A stretch of 14,108 bases of DNA from a bacterium (GTDB lineage: Bacteria > T1Sed10-126), in assembly GCA_003557545.1 (NCBI GenBank), contig PWOD01000159.1:1-14108 (forward strand), in the 5' to 3' direction. Shown here in pieces: positions 1 through 8,600 of the stretch. The notes beneath the pieces are model-generated. The model searched no databases. It saw only the letters and a program-made list of their open reading frames with translations, and was not told the origin of the DNA. Position 1 is the first letter of the stretch; each line of letters starts with the position of its first letter. The position numbers and the translations under genes are program-made.

Positions 1-1
1 C

Positions 2-799
2 CTGGCCTCAGGGGATATTGGAGCTGATTGCAGTTTTAAATGTCGGGGTCATGCGACGATATCGGGGGCCGGTCATACGATTCAATGTTATGCCAGTCAT
101 GGCCAGATATCAATACCTGAAATTTTGATAATGAGTTGTAACGTGGGGACAGTCAATGCCGTCGAACAGATGACTCCAGCTGATTTTTACCGTTATTTAC
201 GAAAATTTGGTTTTGGCAACTGGACCGGGGTTGAATTGCCTGGAGAATCCCAGGGAAGTTTACGCCGTCCGGATGACTGGTCAGCCCTGACTCAGCCCAG
301 TATCGCTATCGGACAGGCTGTTTCAGTGACACCGTTACAGATCAGTTCTGCACTGTCTGCAGTGGTTAATGGCGGTGAGCTGCTCCGTCCGCAAATAATC
401 CATAGTAAAAGAATCGCTGATCGAGTTGAAAGATCCGGTAACAGAAGCGTAATACGACAGGTTATTGAAAAAGATGTTGCAGAAAAGATGAGAGAGTATA
501 TGCGGGCGGTTGTAACGGAGGGGACAGGACGTCAGGCTGGCTCCAGTAGATATAAGTTGGCCGGTAAGACCGGTACAGCGCAAAAGGCAGATCTTGAACG
601 TGGTGGCTATTATACTGATCGGGTGCTGGCTTCTTTTATTGGTTTCGGCCCCTATGAAGATCCCCGGCTTGTTGTTGCGGTTTTTGCTGATGAACCTCAG
701 GTGGGTCGTTATGGGGGTGAAGTTGCCGGGCCGGCTTTTAGCCGGATAATGGAACGGAGTCTGGACTATTTCGACCGGAACTTTTCCGGTGGATTGTGA
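2..799 (+). CDS. Class B penicillin-binding protein, FtsI/PBP2-like transpeptidase (3' part)
   Basis: This is the last 265 codons of a peptidoglycan D,D-transpeptidase that cross-links cell-wall peptides outside the membrane. The frame is open to the left edge, so the TTG/ATG codons near 125-131 are internal. Two of the three catalytic motifs are visible: S-C-N (SxN) at 134-142 and K-T-G-T inside LAGKTGTAQ at 566-577. The S-x-x-K nucleophile, the N-terminal membrane anchor and the dimerisation domain lie upstream of the window. The segment SIAIGQAVSVTPLQ (about 300-340) is characteristic of FtsI/SpoVD-type enzymes. The protein ends soon after the transpeptidase fold, with no PASTA domains, so it is more FtsI-like than a PASTA-bearing SpoVD or PBP2X. 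Paralogues of this family are hard to tell apart from a C-terminal piece, so I give no symbol. No clear terminator follows the TGA. Confidence 0.93.
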   Translation: MASGDIGADCSFKCRGHATISGAGHTIQCYASHGQISIPEILIMSCNVGTVNAVEQMTPADFYRYLRKFGFGNWTGVELPGESQGSLRRPDDWSALTQPSIAIGQAVSVTPLQISSALSAVVNGGELLRPQIIHSKRIADRVERSGNRSVIRQVIEKDVAEKMREYMRAVVTEGTGRQAGSSRYKLAGKTGTAQKADLERGGYYTDRVLASFIGFGPYEDPRLVVAVFADEPQVGRYGGEVAGPAFSRIMERSLDYFDRNFSGGL

Positions 800-850
800 A
801 TTTTTTAGAAAAGGGGGCCCTCCGGATAGTTTGTCTGTTAAATTTAGTCA

Positions 851-878
851 TAAAACTCTAACTGATTGCTGGCGATGG
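851..878 (+). promoter_or_regulatory. Possible sigma-28 (FliA/SigD) promoter upstream of fliS
   Basis: TAAA at 851-854 is followed after 16 bases by GGCGATGG at 871-878. The flagellar sigma-28 consensus is TAAA, about 15 bases, then GCCGATAA or GCCGATAT. The -10 element matches 5 of 8 positions and the spacing is one base over the usual. It lies about 107 bases upstream of the fliS start, a sensible place for a late flagellar promoter. The match is imperfect and could be chance. Confidence 0.3.
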
Positions 879-971
879 AGTCTTAGAAAAATAGTGCTTA
901 ATCTATCAATTGACTGGCCGATATTAGTAGTAGGTGTGAAATTTTTAACTGATTACCCTAAAATGCCAAAC

Positions 972-977
972 GGGAGG
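972..977 (+). promoter_or_regulatory. Ribosome binding site of fliS
   Basis: GGGAGG lies seven bases before the ATG at 985. It is a strong Shine-Dalgarno match and fixes the fliS start. Confidence 0.8.
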
Positions 978-984
978 CTCAGAC

Positions 985-1536
985 ATGGCTTCTGATCCAA
1001 CAAATGCCTATAAAGATACACAGATACATACCGCGTCACGTGAGCAGATTTTATTGATGCTTTATGAGGGAGCAATTCGGTTTATGAAGCAGGCCAAGGC
1101 TGCTCTGGAAGAAAAAGATTTCGAAATTGCTCACAATAAGATTATTCGTGCCCAGGATATTGTTACTGAACTGATGGCTTCGCTGGATCTTGAGGTGATG
1201 GGAGATGTTGGTAACGATCTTTACCGGCTCTATGATTATGCCCTGCATAACCTTGTCCAGGGTAATGTTGATAAAGAAACTACAAATATTGATGAGGCAA
1301 TTAAAGTAATGGAACAGCTGCAGGAAGCCTGGGACACGGTGATTAATAAGCAGGGAATGACCTATGAAAAAGCAAAAAAACAGGTAGAACAGGCCGAGAA
1401 TAAGCTGTCCGATAGTTCTAAAAAGTCGGCAGAACAGAAAGCTCAACCGGCGGCCAAAGAGGAGTCTGAAGAAAAACCCAAAAAACCTTCCGAACTGGAT
1501 GATCCGCCCTATGGGGACCTTTCGATCCAGGGATAA
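985..1536 (+). CDS. fliS: Flagellar export chaperone FliS with extended charged tail
   Basis: FliS binds the disordered C-terminus of flagellin in the cytoplasm, prevents premature polymerisation and delivers it to the flagellar type III export gate. Residues 1-125 or so match the family well: an N-terminal N-A-Y-x-x-T-Q-I-x-T-A segment, the LLMLYEGAIRFMKQA helix, the AQDIVTELMASLD helix and the LYRLYDYALHNLVQGN helix, all typical of the four-helix bundle. The start is set by GGGAGG seven bases upstream. At 183 residues it is about 50 longer than usual FliS proteins (roughly 125-135). The extra part, from about residue 128, is rich in Lys, Glu, Ala and Pro and looks like a flexible tail. The 3' end overlaps the next gene by up to 38 bases, suggesting translational coupling. 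Confidence 0.93.
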   Translation: MASDPTNAYKDTQIHTASREQILLMLYEGAIRFMKQAKAALEEKDFEIAHNKIIRAQDIVTELMASLDLEVMGDVGNDLYRLYDYALHNLVQGNVDKETTNIDEAIKVMEQLQEAWDTVINKQGMTYEKAKKQVEQAENKLSDSSKKSAEQKAQPAAKEESEEKPKKPSELDDPPYGDLSIQG

Positions 1537-1897
1537 ATTATCCGAGATTAGCAGTCAGCTGTTGGAGCTTGAGAGAAAGGTGCAGAACTCTATCAGAGCA
1601 AATCCAGAGCCTGATATTGAGGCAGCCGGGAGCTATCTATCTAACCAGAATAGACTGTTGAAAAGGCTACAGAACAGTGAAAAAAATCATCATTTAGAGT
1701 TGGATCCTTCTTCGGATAAAATCAAAAAATTCATTATAATGAGAAAAAAAACAGCTGATCTGATAAAAGCCAGGATGGGCGTTCTACAGCAGCAGCTTTC
1801 CAGCCTGGAAAGCTCTGTATTATTACTTCAGCATTATCTGCCCGGGGGCGAAAAAAACGCCCCCCCCGCCAGCCTGAGGATTGATGCCAACGCTTAA
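1499..1897 (+). CDS. FliT/FlgN-like small coiled-coil flagellar protein
   Basis: This 132-residue, mostly helical protein is encoded directly after fliS and overlaps it. FliT proteins are small cytoplasmic chaperones (for the filament cap protein FliD) commonly encoded next to fliS. The sequence has heptad-like Leu and charged patterns (LSEISSQLLELERKV near the N-terminus, then DLIKARMGVLQQQLSSLESS near residues 85-105), like the C-terminal helix of FliT/FlgN proteins. Sequence conservation in this family is low, so assignment rests mainly on context, size and helicity. ATG at 1499 or ATG at 1511 could be the start. Neither has a strong Shine-Dalgarno sequence, which fits coupling to FliS translation. 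The C-terminus (PGGEKNAPPAS) is encoded by an odd G5-A7-C8 homopolymer hairpin. Confidence 0.7.
   Translation: MIRPMGTFRSRDKLSEISSQLLELERKVQNSIRANPEPDIEAAGSYLSNQNRLLKRLQNSEKNHHLELDPSSDKIKKFIIMRKKTADLIKARMGVLQQQLSSLESSVLLLQHYLPGGEKNAPPASLRIDANA
1844..1867 (+). other. Homopolymer-rich hairpin inside the FliT-like gene
   Basis: GGGGGCG at 1844-1850 and CGCCCCC at 1858-1864 form a perfect 7-bp G/C stem closed by a loop of seven A. The C run extends to eight (1860-1867). It lies in the last 18 codons of the FliT-like gene. There is no T run after it, so it is not a standard intrinsic terminator. The A7 and C8 runs are prone to slippage or sequencing error. Confidence 0.6.
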
Positions 1898-2133
1898 AAA
1901 GCAGGCTGTAAAGTGATGGTAAAGTGAGGTTCTTCTTCGATCAATATTAGCTCCCAAATGAAAATTTAATAGATTAAAAAATCTTGCTAAAATGCCGATC
2001 ATTAAGGTGACTATCAGGGTTTTGAGAGCGGTTAAACGTCCTGGAAATCAGCCGTCTGCTGTCAGCTGATAAAAGCTGCTTCCGGTGATCTGATCGGGCA
2101 GGAGTGGGTCGAACCATTTCTATCCAGTCGATA

Positions 2134-2207
2134 CCCCGAGTTTTCGAAGGGGCGGGAGTCGCACCCTCGCGTAGGGGCTGATTGCCGGCAAACTCGTTCC
2201 ACCGCCC
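2134..2207. other. Compact multi-stem inverted-repeat element, possible structured RNA or palindromic repeat
   Basis: Several complementary segments nest here. CCC 2134-2136 with GGG 2149-2151 and CGA 2137-2139 with TCG 2144-2146 make one hairpin with an AA bulge. GGGCGG 2150-2155 pairs with CCGCCC 2202-2207, and inside it GAGT 2156-2159 pairs with ACTC 2192-2195. Enclosed are the hairpin CCCT 2164-2167 / AGGG 2173-2176 and the perfect 10-base palindrome TTGCCGGCAA 2182-2191. The element is more G/C-rich than the sequence just downstream. It could be a small RNA, a 5' leader structure or a dispersed palindromic repeat. On the - strand it has a superficial tRNA T-arm look, but no full tRNA cloverleaf can be drawn. 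I do not recognise a known family. Confidence 0.4.
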
Positions 2208-2379
2208 GAAAAAAGTGGATTTTTGAGTCTGAATGAAGTATATTTGTAATGTAGATAAAAGGCTCAAGTTGTAGTTTATAGTGGGCTTGAATAAATAGTT
2301 CGGGGTCTGACGCAGGGCGGTTAATTGCATCTGCTGGTTTGCTGTCCGGCCGTAGGATTTTTTTAGCTTGGGTGGAGAG

Positions 2380-2407
2380 TTAGTGGAAATAATTGGTTGT
2401 TTATAAC
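2380..2407 (+). promoter_or_regulatory. Weak candidate promoter for the giant surface-protein gene
   Basis: TATAAC at 2402-2407 matches the housekeeping -10 consensus at 5 of 6 positions. A poor -35 (TTAGTG at 2380-2385) lies 16 bases upstream. It would give a leader of roughly 120 bases that includes the hairpin at 2450-2466. The surrounding A/T-rich DNA offers other equally weak options. Confidence 0.2.
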
Positions 2408-2449
2408 TGTTAGAGTTAATAATTGCAGTGTAGACCATAAAAAACGGTT

Positions 2450-2466
2450 GTTTCGCCGGGCGAAAC
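2450..2466. other. Perfect 7-bp hairpin in the leader of the giant gene
   Basis: GTTTCGC at 2450-2456 and GCGAAAC at 2460-2466 are perfect inverted repeats around a CGG loop. On the + strand no T run follows, so it is not a + strand terminator. On the - strand the stem is followed, after a short gap, by six T, giving a weak terminator-like form for transcription towards the flagellar genes. It could also be an operator or a leader-stabilising stem. Confidence 0.5.
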
Positions 2467-2535
2467 GATCAAGTAGTGGTTGTTAGAGTTAAACCGGGAT
2501 ATCTGTGAAAATCTTTTGATTGGCCTGTGATAACT

Positions 2536-2640
2536 ATGTCAGGGCCGCTATTGAGAAAAAATGATTTTAGCTGGTGGTTACTTACCCTGGGGGTTTTCTG
2601 TACCCTCTTCCTGCTGTTTTTTTCCGGAGTTATTAGAGCT
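2536..2640 (+). other. Signal peptide of the giant protein
   Basis: The first 35 codons give a short basic segment (R7, K8), then a run of Trp, Leu, Phe and Val over residues 13-33, then R-A before the acidic mature start EEIIDW. This is a Sec signal peptide. Cys22 sits in G-V-F-C, which is not a lipobox, so lipoprotein processing is unlikely. If translation starts at TTG 2551, the peptide is 30 residues. Confidence 0.8.
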
Positions 2641-5600
2641 GAGGAGATTATTGATTGGTCGCTGGAGGCCGACTGGAATCAGGCTGTCGAATCGGAGCAT
2701 GTTGAGATCGATGGAGATAGATTGCTCTGGAGATTGCATGAAACCCTGGAGGTTACAGAGGATAGCTGCTCCGATTGGGATCAGTACCATTCCCTGGAAA
2801 ACATTGCCTGCCAGGATGATCGGCTTTTTCTTGATGAGGATAACGAGGTGGATGAACTGTTTGAAGCCGTGGGGGTTGGCCGAAGCGGTGAGATTAGACA
2901 GTGGGAGGTTCCGGTTACCGGAATTTACCGGATTGTTGGTAAAGGGGCGCAGGGTGGTGGGGATTATGGTGGTAAAGGGGCACGGATAGAGGGAGAGTTT
3001 GAGCTGGAAGCAGGAGAAATTTATGAGATAGTAGTGGGACATAAAGGGTTTGATAAAAACACTCCGGGTGAGTCCCTTGATGATGGTCATGCGACCGGTG
3101 GTGGGGCAAGCTTTATAGCCCAGGTTATGCTTGGTGATCTGCAGCCATTGATTGTGGCGGGAGGTGGCGGTGGTAACGATTCGATTGCCGGAGCGACAAA
3201 CCATCATGGTCAGGCTGGTGAAGCAGGTGGTTCTGCCCAGGCCGGCGGAGCGATTTCTAATACGGGGACCCCGGGAGCCAATGGAGAAGGTGGAATCGGG
3301 GTATTTAACAGCACAGGTGGAGCTGGCTGGTTGAGTGGCAACGATGGTACGGCGGAAGCACTTAAAGACTCTCCTGAGGGTTGTGATGATGCGGCTAGTG
3401 ATGGGGGGTTTGGCGGGGGTGGAAGTGTTGGAGGAACGTCAAACTATCGAACCGCCGGTGGTGGGGGTTATTCCGGAGGGGCCGGTGCGATGGGAAGTGA
3501 GGAGGCCGCTGGCGGTGGTGGCGGTTCCTTTAACAGTGGGGATAATCAAGCCAACGAGAGCGGTTTCAATGAGGGTGACGGGCAGGTCAAAATTGAGCTT
3601 CTCGAGTTAACCCAGGTCGATGTCCTTACCGGTTCAAGGATATACAATCTGCTGTCCCTGGATGGGATTTATGATGTTAGTCGAACGCTTGTCGAGTGGC
3701 AGTCTGAAGAGCCTTTTGGCACCGGAATAGATATTGAGTTCGCCGTCACCAGCGATTCACAATCACCTCCCGAGATAGTCTATGAAGCAACCGGTTCCGG
3801 ACCTACGGGTGACACACATCTCTGGGTGGTGCCGGAGTCCGGCAACTACCGAATTGGGGCCTATGGTGCCCAGGGTGGTCAGGGAGTTAATGGTTCGGGA
3901 GGCCGGGGTGCTCATGTTGCCGGAGATTTTTACCTGGAGGCCGGGGAAGAGATTGTGATTCTGGTTGGCCAACAGGGGGAAGGTGGAGGGGTTGCAAATT
4001 CTGCGGCGGGAGCCGGAGGGGGAGGGTCGTTTGTTGTTCGTAAGGGAGGGACCGGTCTGTCTGATATCTTTGTGATTGCAGGTGGTGGTGGTGGTCATGC
4101 CGGTCAGCATACTCCACATCCGTACCGACATGGTTCTGTTATGCCGGATGGACGGGATTCTGTGGGCGAATATTCTGGGCCGGGAGGAACCGATGGTGAG
4201 GGGGGAGGAGCGCCGGCTGAACCGGGTGGTGGGGCTGGTGGCGGAGGATTTTTCACTGATGGCGAAACAAGTGATGGCAATACCGGTGGCCACGCTTTTC
4301 TCACCGGCGGTGTTGGAGGTACCGGTGATTTTTCAGGCGGGTTTGGTGGAGGTGGTGCGGCTCGAAGTGGGGGTACTTATTCCCGTCATGGTGGTGGTGG
4401 TGGGTTTTCCGGTGGTGGCGGTGGAGTTGGGCTGTCCGATCCTACTTCCGGCGGTGGTGGTGGTTCTTATAATAACGGAGATAATCCATACAGTGAGGCG
4501 GCGGTTAATACCGGCGACGGTCGGGTGGTTATTCAGCTGCTTGATGAATGGTCGCAGGCTGACAACGGTCAGCCGATACCTAATATCGATATTGGGGAGG
4601 ATCTTACCGGGAAATATCTCTGGATTCGTAAGACTTTCTGGAGTGAAGAGCCGCAGAACATTCCCCTGCTAGATAGTTTAAACATAGAGGTTGAGGGGCA
4701 GCTTGATGAGGGCTATTTAATCACTGCACCTAAGGATATGATGACCGGCAAACCGGAACTTTTCGAGCTGGATTATGAGCTGAATGGTCAACAGATAATT
4801 GTTGATCTGATAGGTAGTCCCGGGACGGTTGATGAAGAACGAATTGAGGGGGTCGAACTGGTCGGTCAGATGGGGCAAACTTTACCGTGGGCGGCTGAAC
4901 ACAGCAGTTTTCAGCTGGAGATTTTGCTGCGTAGTCTGGATATGGAAACATCCCCGGTTGTTAACAGTATTGGTCTCTTACGTCCGGCCGAGTTCATACT
5001 GGAAATCAACCATCAAGAAAGTCTTCTCGAGGTGGCTGATGGTGAAACTGCGGAGTTGGTTGGCGTGGTTGAAAATATTAATGGAGTTGACTACAGCCAG
5101 GAGATTGAGTTCAGAGTTGATGGTGTCCTGGTTGATACTGAGCTGGTTACCCTTGGCCCCGGCGAAACATCCCCGCTATTATTCAATTATCCGTCCAGTC
5201 TTGCTGATGATGGTGCTGAATTAACAATCAGTTCAGCTGATGATTCTGATACTGCCCAGCTACTGGTAGCAGATTTTTCTGGAGGCCGGGGGACTGAGGA
5301 AGAACCTTTTTTAATTGCAAACTGGTATCAGCTGGATGAGATTCGGCGAGTTCCCGGAAACCATTATAAGTTAATAGCTGATCTTGATCAGTCAGCTTCC
5401 GGTTATCATGATCTGGCCGGGCCGGGTGATTCCGGCTGGCTGCCGGTCGGGACTGAGAGTCAGCCGTTTGAGGGGATTTTCCTGGGAGGGGGGCATTATC
5501 TGGCAGATCTTAATATCGACCGGCCGGAACAGGATGGCGTGGGGTTGTTCGGCTGGACCGGCCAGGAGTTTATTCTAAGTGAGGTTGGAATCCGTGATCC

Positions 5601-8600
5601 GCAAATAGTTGGGGGTAGTTTTGTCGGTGGTGTGGTGGGTAACCATGCCGGGGGGGTAATTATTAATCTTTACCTGCAGGGAGGATCGATTGCCGGTGAG
5701 GATGAGGTCGGAGGAATGGTTGGATACACGGATGGAACTATCAATCGAGTCTATTTGGCGGCGGAGATTGAATCTTCCGGTGAAGTTGGCGGGCTGGTGG
5801 CTTCCCAGGGTTCGGAAGCGGTAATTGTCGAAAGTTTTTGGGATGAGCAGCTGACGGGACAATCGGGCAGCGCCGGTGGAGATGGAAAAAGTTCGAGAGA
5901 GTTAAAAGAACTTGCAACTTTTGATGCAGCCGGCTGGAGTATAGAGAGAGTATTGAGCGCTGATAATCGGGGATATCCCTATCTCAGCGGTGATGACCCG
6001 ATCTGGGTTTTGCCATATATTGAACTGCAGCTAACGGTCGAGGGAGAGGGGGAGATTCTGGTTGATGGAACATCGTCTACCGGTACGGTCCAGCTGCCCG
6101 CCTGGGAAATAGCAGAGTTGGAGGCTGATCCGGCTCAATACTGGTATTTTGCCGATTGGACCGGTGCAGTTGATAGTTCCGCTATCATGGTTGAGCTGTT
6201 TATGGATCAATCTCGTGAGATGACCGCCCGGTTTGAGCGTGATACTCGGGTATTAACGGTTGATATAGAAGGGCAGGGGGAGGTGCTGGTTGCCGGGGAT
6301 AGCTACCAGCAGCCGGTTGGTCTAACCGCCGGAGAAACTTTTAGTTTGGAGGCAGTTGCTGCTGAGCACTGGCATTTCCGGGAATGGATTGGAGCAGTTA
6401 CGACAGGGGGAACTGAAACTGAAATATTTATGGGAACCGATCAGACAGTTCAGGCAGTTTTTCGCCAGGATACCCATCAGTTAACTGTTGAAGTTGAGGG
6501 TGAGGGGAATGTCCTGGTAGATGCTGATAGTTATCTTGCTCCGATTGAGTTTCTTGGTGGTGAAACAGTTGAGCTGGAAGCGGTGGCCGGTGAATTCTTC
6601 CATTTTGTTGAATGGAGCGGTGATCTGGAGGGAACGGATAATCCCCAGCAGCTGCTGATTGATTCAGATAAACAGGTAACGGCCTGGTTTGAACGGGATA
6701 CCCAGCTGTTAACAGTCGATATAGAAAATGCCGGACAGGTTCTGGTGGAAGGTGAAACCTACCTTGAACCGGTAGTTCTTGAAGCCGGGGAAACAGTCCT
6801 ACTGGAGGCTGTCCCGGCTGATTTCTTCCATTTCAAGCGCTGGGAAGGCGATCTTACAAGCACTGTTAGTCAAACCCCACTGTTTATCGACGATGATAAG
6901 TCGGTTACGGCAGTTTTTCAACAGGACACAGAGATTTTAACTATTCAAACGATCGGTGACGGGGAGGTCCTGGTTAATGGTGATACCTATACTGCCCCGC
7001 TTGTTTTGCCGGCTGGAGAGACTGTGGTTCTGTCAGCGGTTCCGGATAATTTCTTCCATTTTGGCAGCTGGTCCGGTGATCTCAGTGGCAATCAGCCGGT
7101 GGAACAGCTGTTTGTTGATCGGGAGCAGGAGGTAACTGCAGAGTTTGTTCGTGACACTCATATCCTGACGGCCGAGTTCACCGGAGAAGGTGAGCTGCTG
7201 GTGGATGGTGACAGTTACCAGGAGCCAGTTGTGGTAAATGCCGGTGAGACTGTTGAACTGCAGCCGGTCGCCGCCCAGTATTACCATTTTGATAGCTGGG
7301 GTGGAATAATTAGTGGGACTGATGTTCCGGCCGAACTGTTTGTTGTTGGTGATCATACTGTTGAGGTTAATTTTGCGCTTGATACTCATCTGCTGACAGT
7401 TGAGATCGAACAGGCCGGCCAGGTTCTGGTCGACGGGGACAGCTATCTGGATCCGCTTGTGGTAACGGCCGGCTCTCCCGTTGAGTTAGAGGCGGTAGCG
7501 GATCGGTTCTATCATTTTTACCGGTGGAGTGGCGATCTCGATTCAACCGACAGTGCCACCCAGCTGTTTATTGGCGGGGATAAGACAGTGACTGCTGAAT
7601 TCCGCCGGGATACCCATCTGTTAACGGTTAATCTTGAGGGGGACGGGATGGTAACGGTTGAAGGAGAAACCTATATCGAACCGCTGGTGGTTGATGGCGG
7701 TGAAACCTTAGAGTTGTCGGCGTCTCCTGGCCAGTTTTATCATTTTTTAAACTGGGAGGGATCTCTGGTTGGGGGAGATTTTGTTAAACAGCTGTTTGTT
7801 GAAGATGATCTGGAGGTCACGGCTGTTTTTCAGCGTGATACCCATAGTTTAACGATTGATGTGGAAAACCTCGGTCAGGTGCTGGTTGAGGGAGAAACTT
7901 ATGTTGAACCGGTTGTGCTGCCGGCTGGAGAAACAGTTGAACTGCTGCCGGTGGCCGGTCTTTATCATCATTTTTCCGGCTGGACCGGGGATTTGATCGG
8001 TGACCAGTTGCCCGGCCAACTGTTTATTGATGGGGATAAATCGGTGACAGCGCAGTTTACTCTGGATACCCATACAATCAATCTTGATCTGGATGGCGGG
8101 GGGACTGTTTTGATAAATGGTGAGACCTATGTTGAGCCACCGGTATTTGATGCCGGCGAAACGATTGAATTAACCGCTGTTTCCGATCAGTACTGGAGTT
8201 TTGACGAATGGTCAGGCGATCTTTCAGGCACTCAGAAAACCGACCAACTGCTGGTTGACGATGATAAATTTATTACAGCTCATTTCAGACAGGATACGGC
8301 AATTTTAACGGTAACAGTTGAGGGACAGGGTGAGGTGCTGGTTGACGGGACCGTCAGTCTCGGACCGGTTGAACTGACTGCCGGTGAGACAGTAGAACTA
8401 ACTGCCGATCCCGCTCAATACTGGAGTTTTTCAGACTGGTCCGGAGAGTTAACCGGCAGCCAGTTGGTCGGTGAAATATTTATGTCCGGTGACCGGGCAG
8501 TAACCGCTCAGTTTGTCCAGGACACCTATACGTTGACTGTTGAAATAGAGGGGCAGGGGGAGGTTTTTGTAGAGGGGGATAGTTATCTTGCCCCAGTTGT

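Larger units (their letters stand above)
1898..2535. other. 638-base intergenic region without a convincing gene
   Basis: This stretch separates the flagellar pair from the giant gene. It starts with a two-copy direct repeat, GTAAAGTGA at 1908-1916 and 1919-1927. A small hairpin follows (CAGCT 2063-2067 with AGCTG 2074-2078), then the compact inverted-repeat cluster at 2134-2207, an A/T-rich part (2220-2440) and a hairpin at 2450-2466. A 154-codon frame on the - strand (1974-2438) has no Shine-Dalgarno sequence, and its peptide resembles translated structured DNA rather than a protein. No intrinsic terminator with a proper T run is obvious after the FliT-like gene. The region probably contains the promoter of the giant gene. 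Confidence 0.7.

Noticed and set aside
789-995. 68-codon + strand frame between the PBP gene and fliS
   Set aside because: It has no ribosome site, starts inside the PBP gene and shows no family. It overlaps the fliS ribosome site.
2134-2230. tRNA gene on the - strand, from a T-arm-like GGTGCGACTCC
   Set aside because: The T-loop consensus is broken, there is no anticodon arm, and the acceptor pairing encloses only about 46 bases.
1974-2438. 154-codon open frame on the - strand in the intergenic region
   Set aside because: There is no ribosome site before its start, its composition is odd, and it runs through the inverted-repeat element. It reads as translated non-coding DNA.
1898-2535. c-di-GMP or other known riboswitch before the giant gene
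   Set aside because: I looked for the conserved GEMM core and similar signatures on the + strand and did not see them. A covariance-model scan would settle this.
2596-2604. Possible lipoprotein signal at Cys22 of the giant protein
   Set aside because: The residues before the Cys are G-V-F, which do not make a lipobox (small residue needed at -1).
2578-4304. Other-frame open reading frames on both strands in the glycine-rich region, some Pro-rich or His-rich
   Set aside because: GGN-rich codons produce Pro-rich, Val-rich or His-rich frames in other registers. They are shadows of the giant gene.
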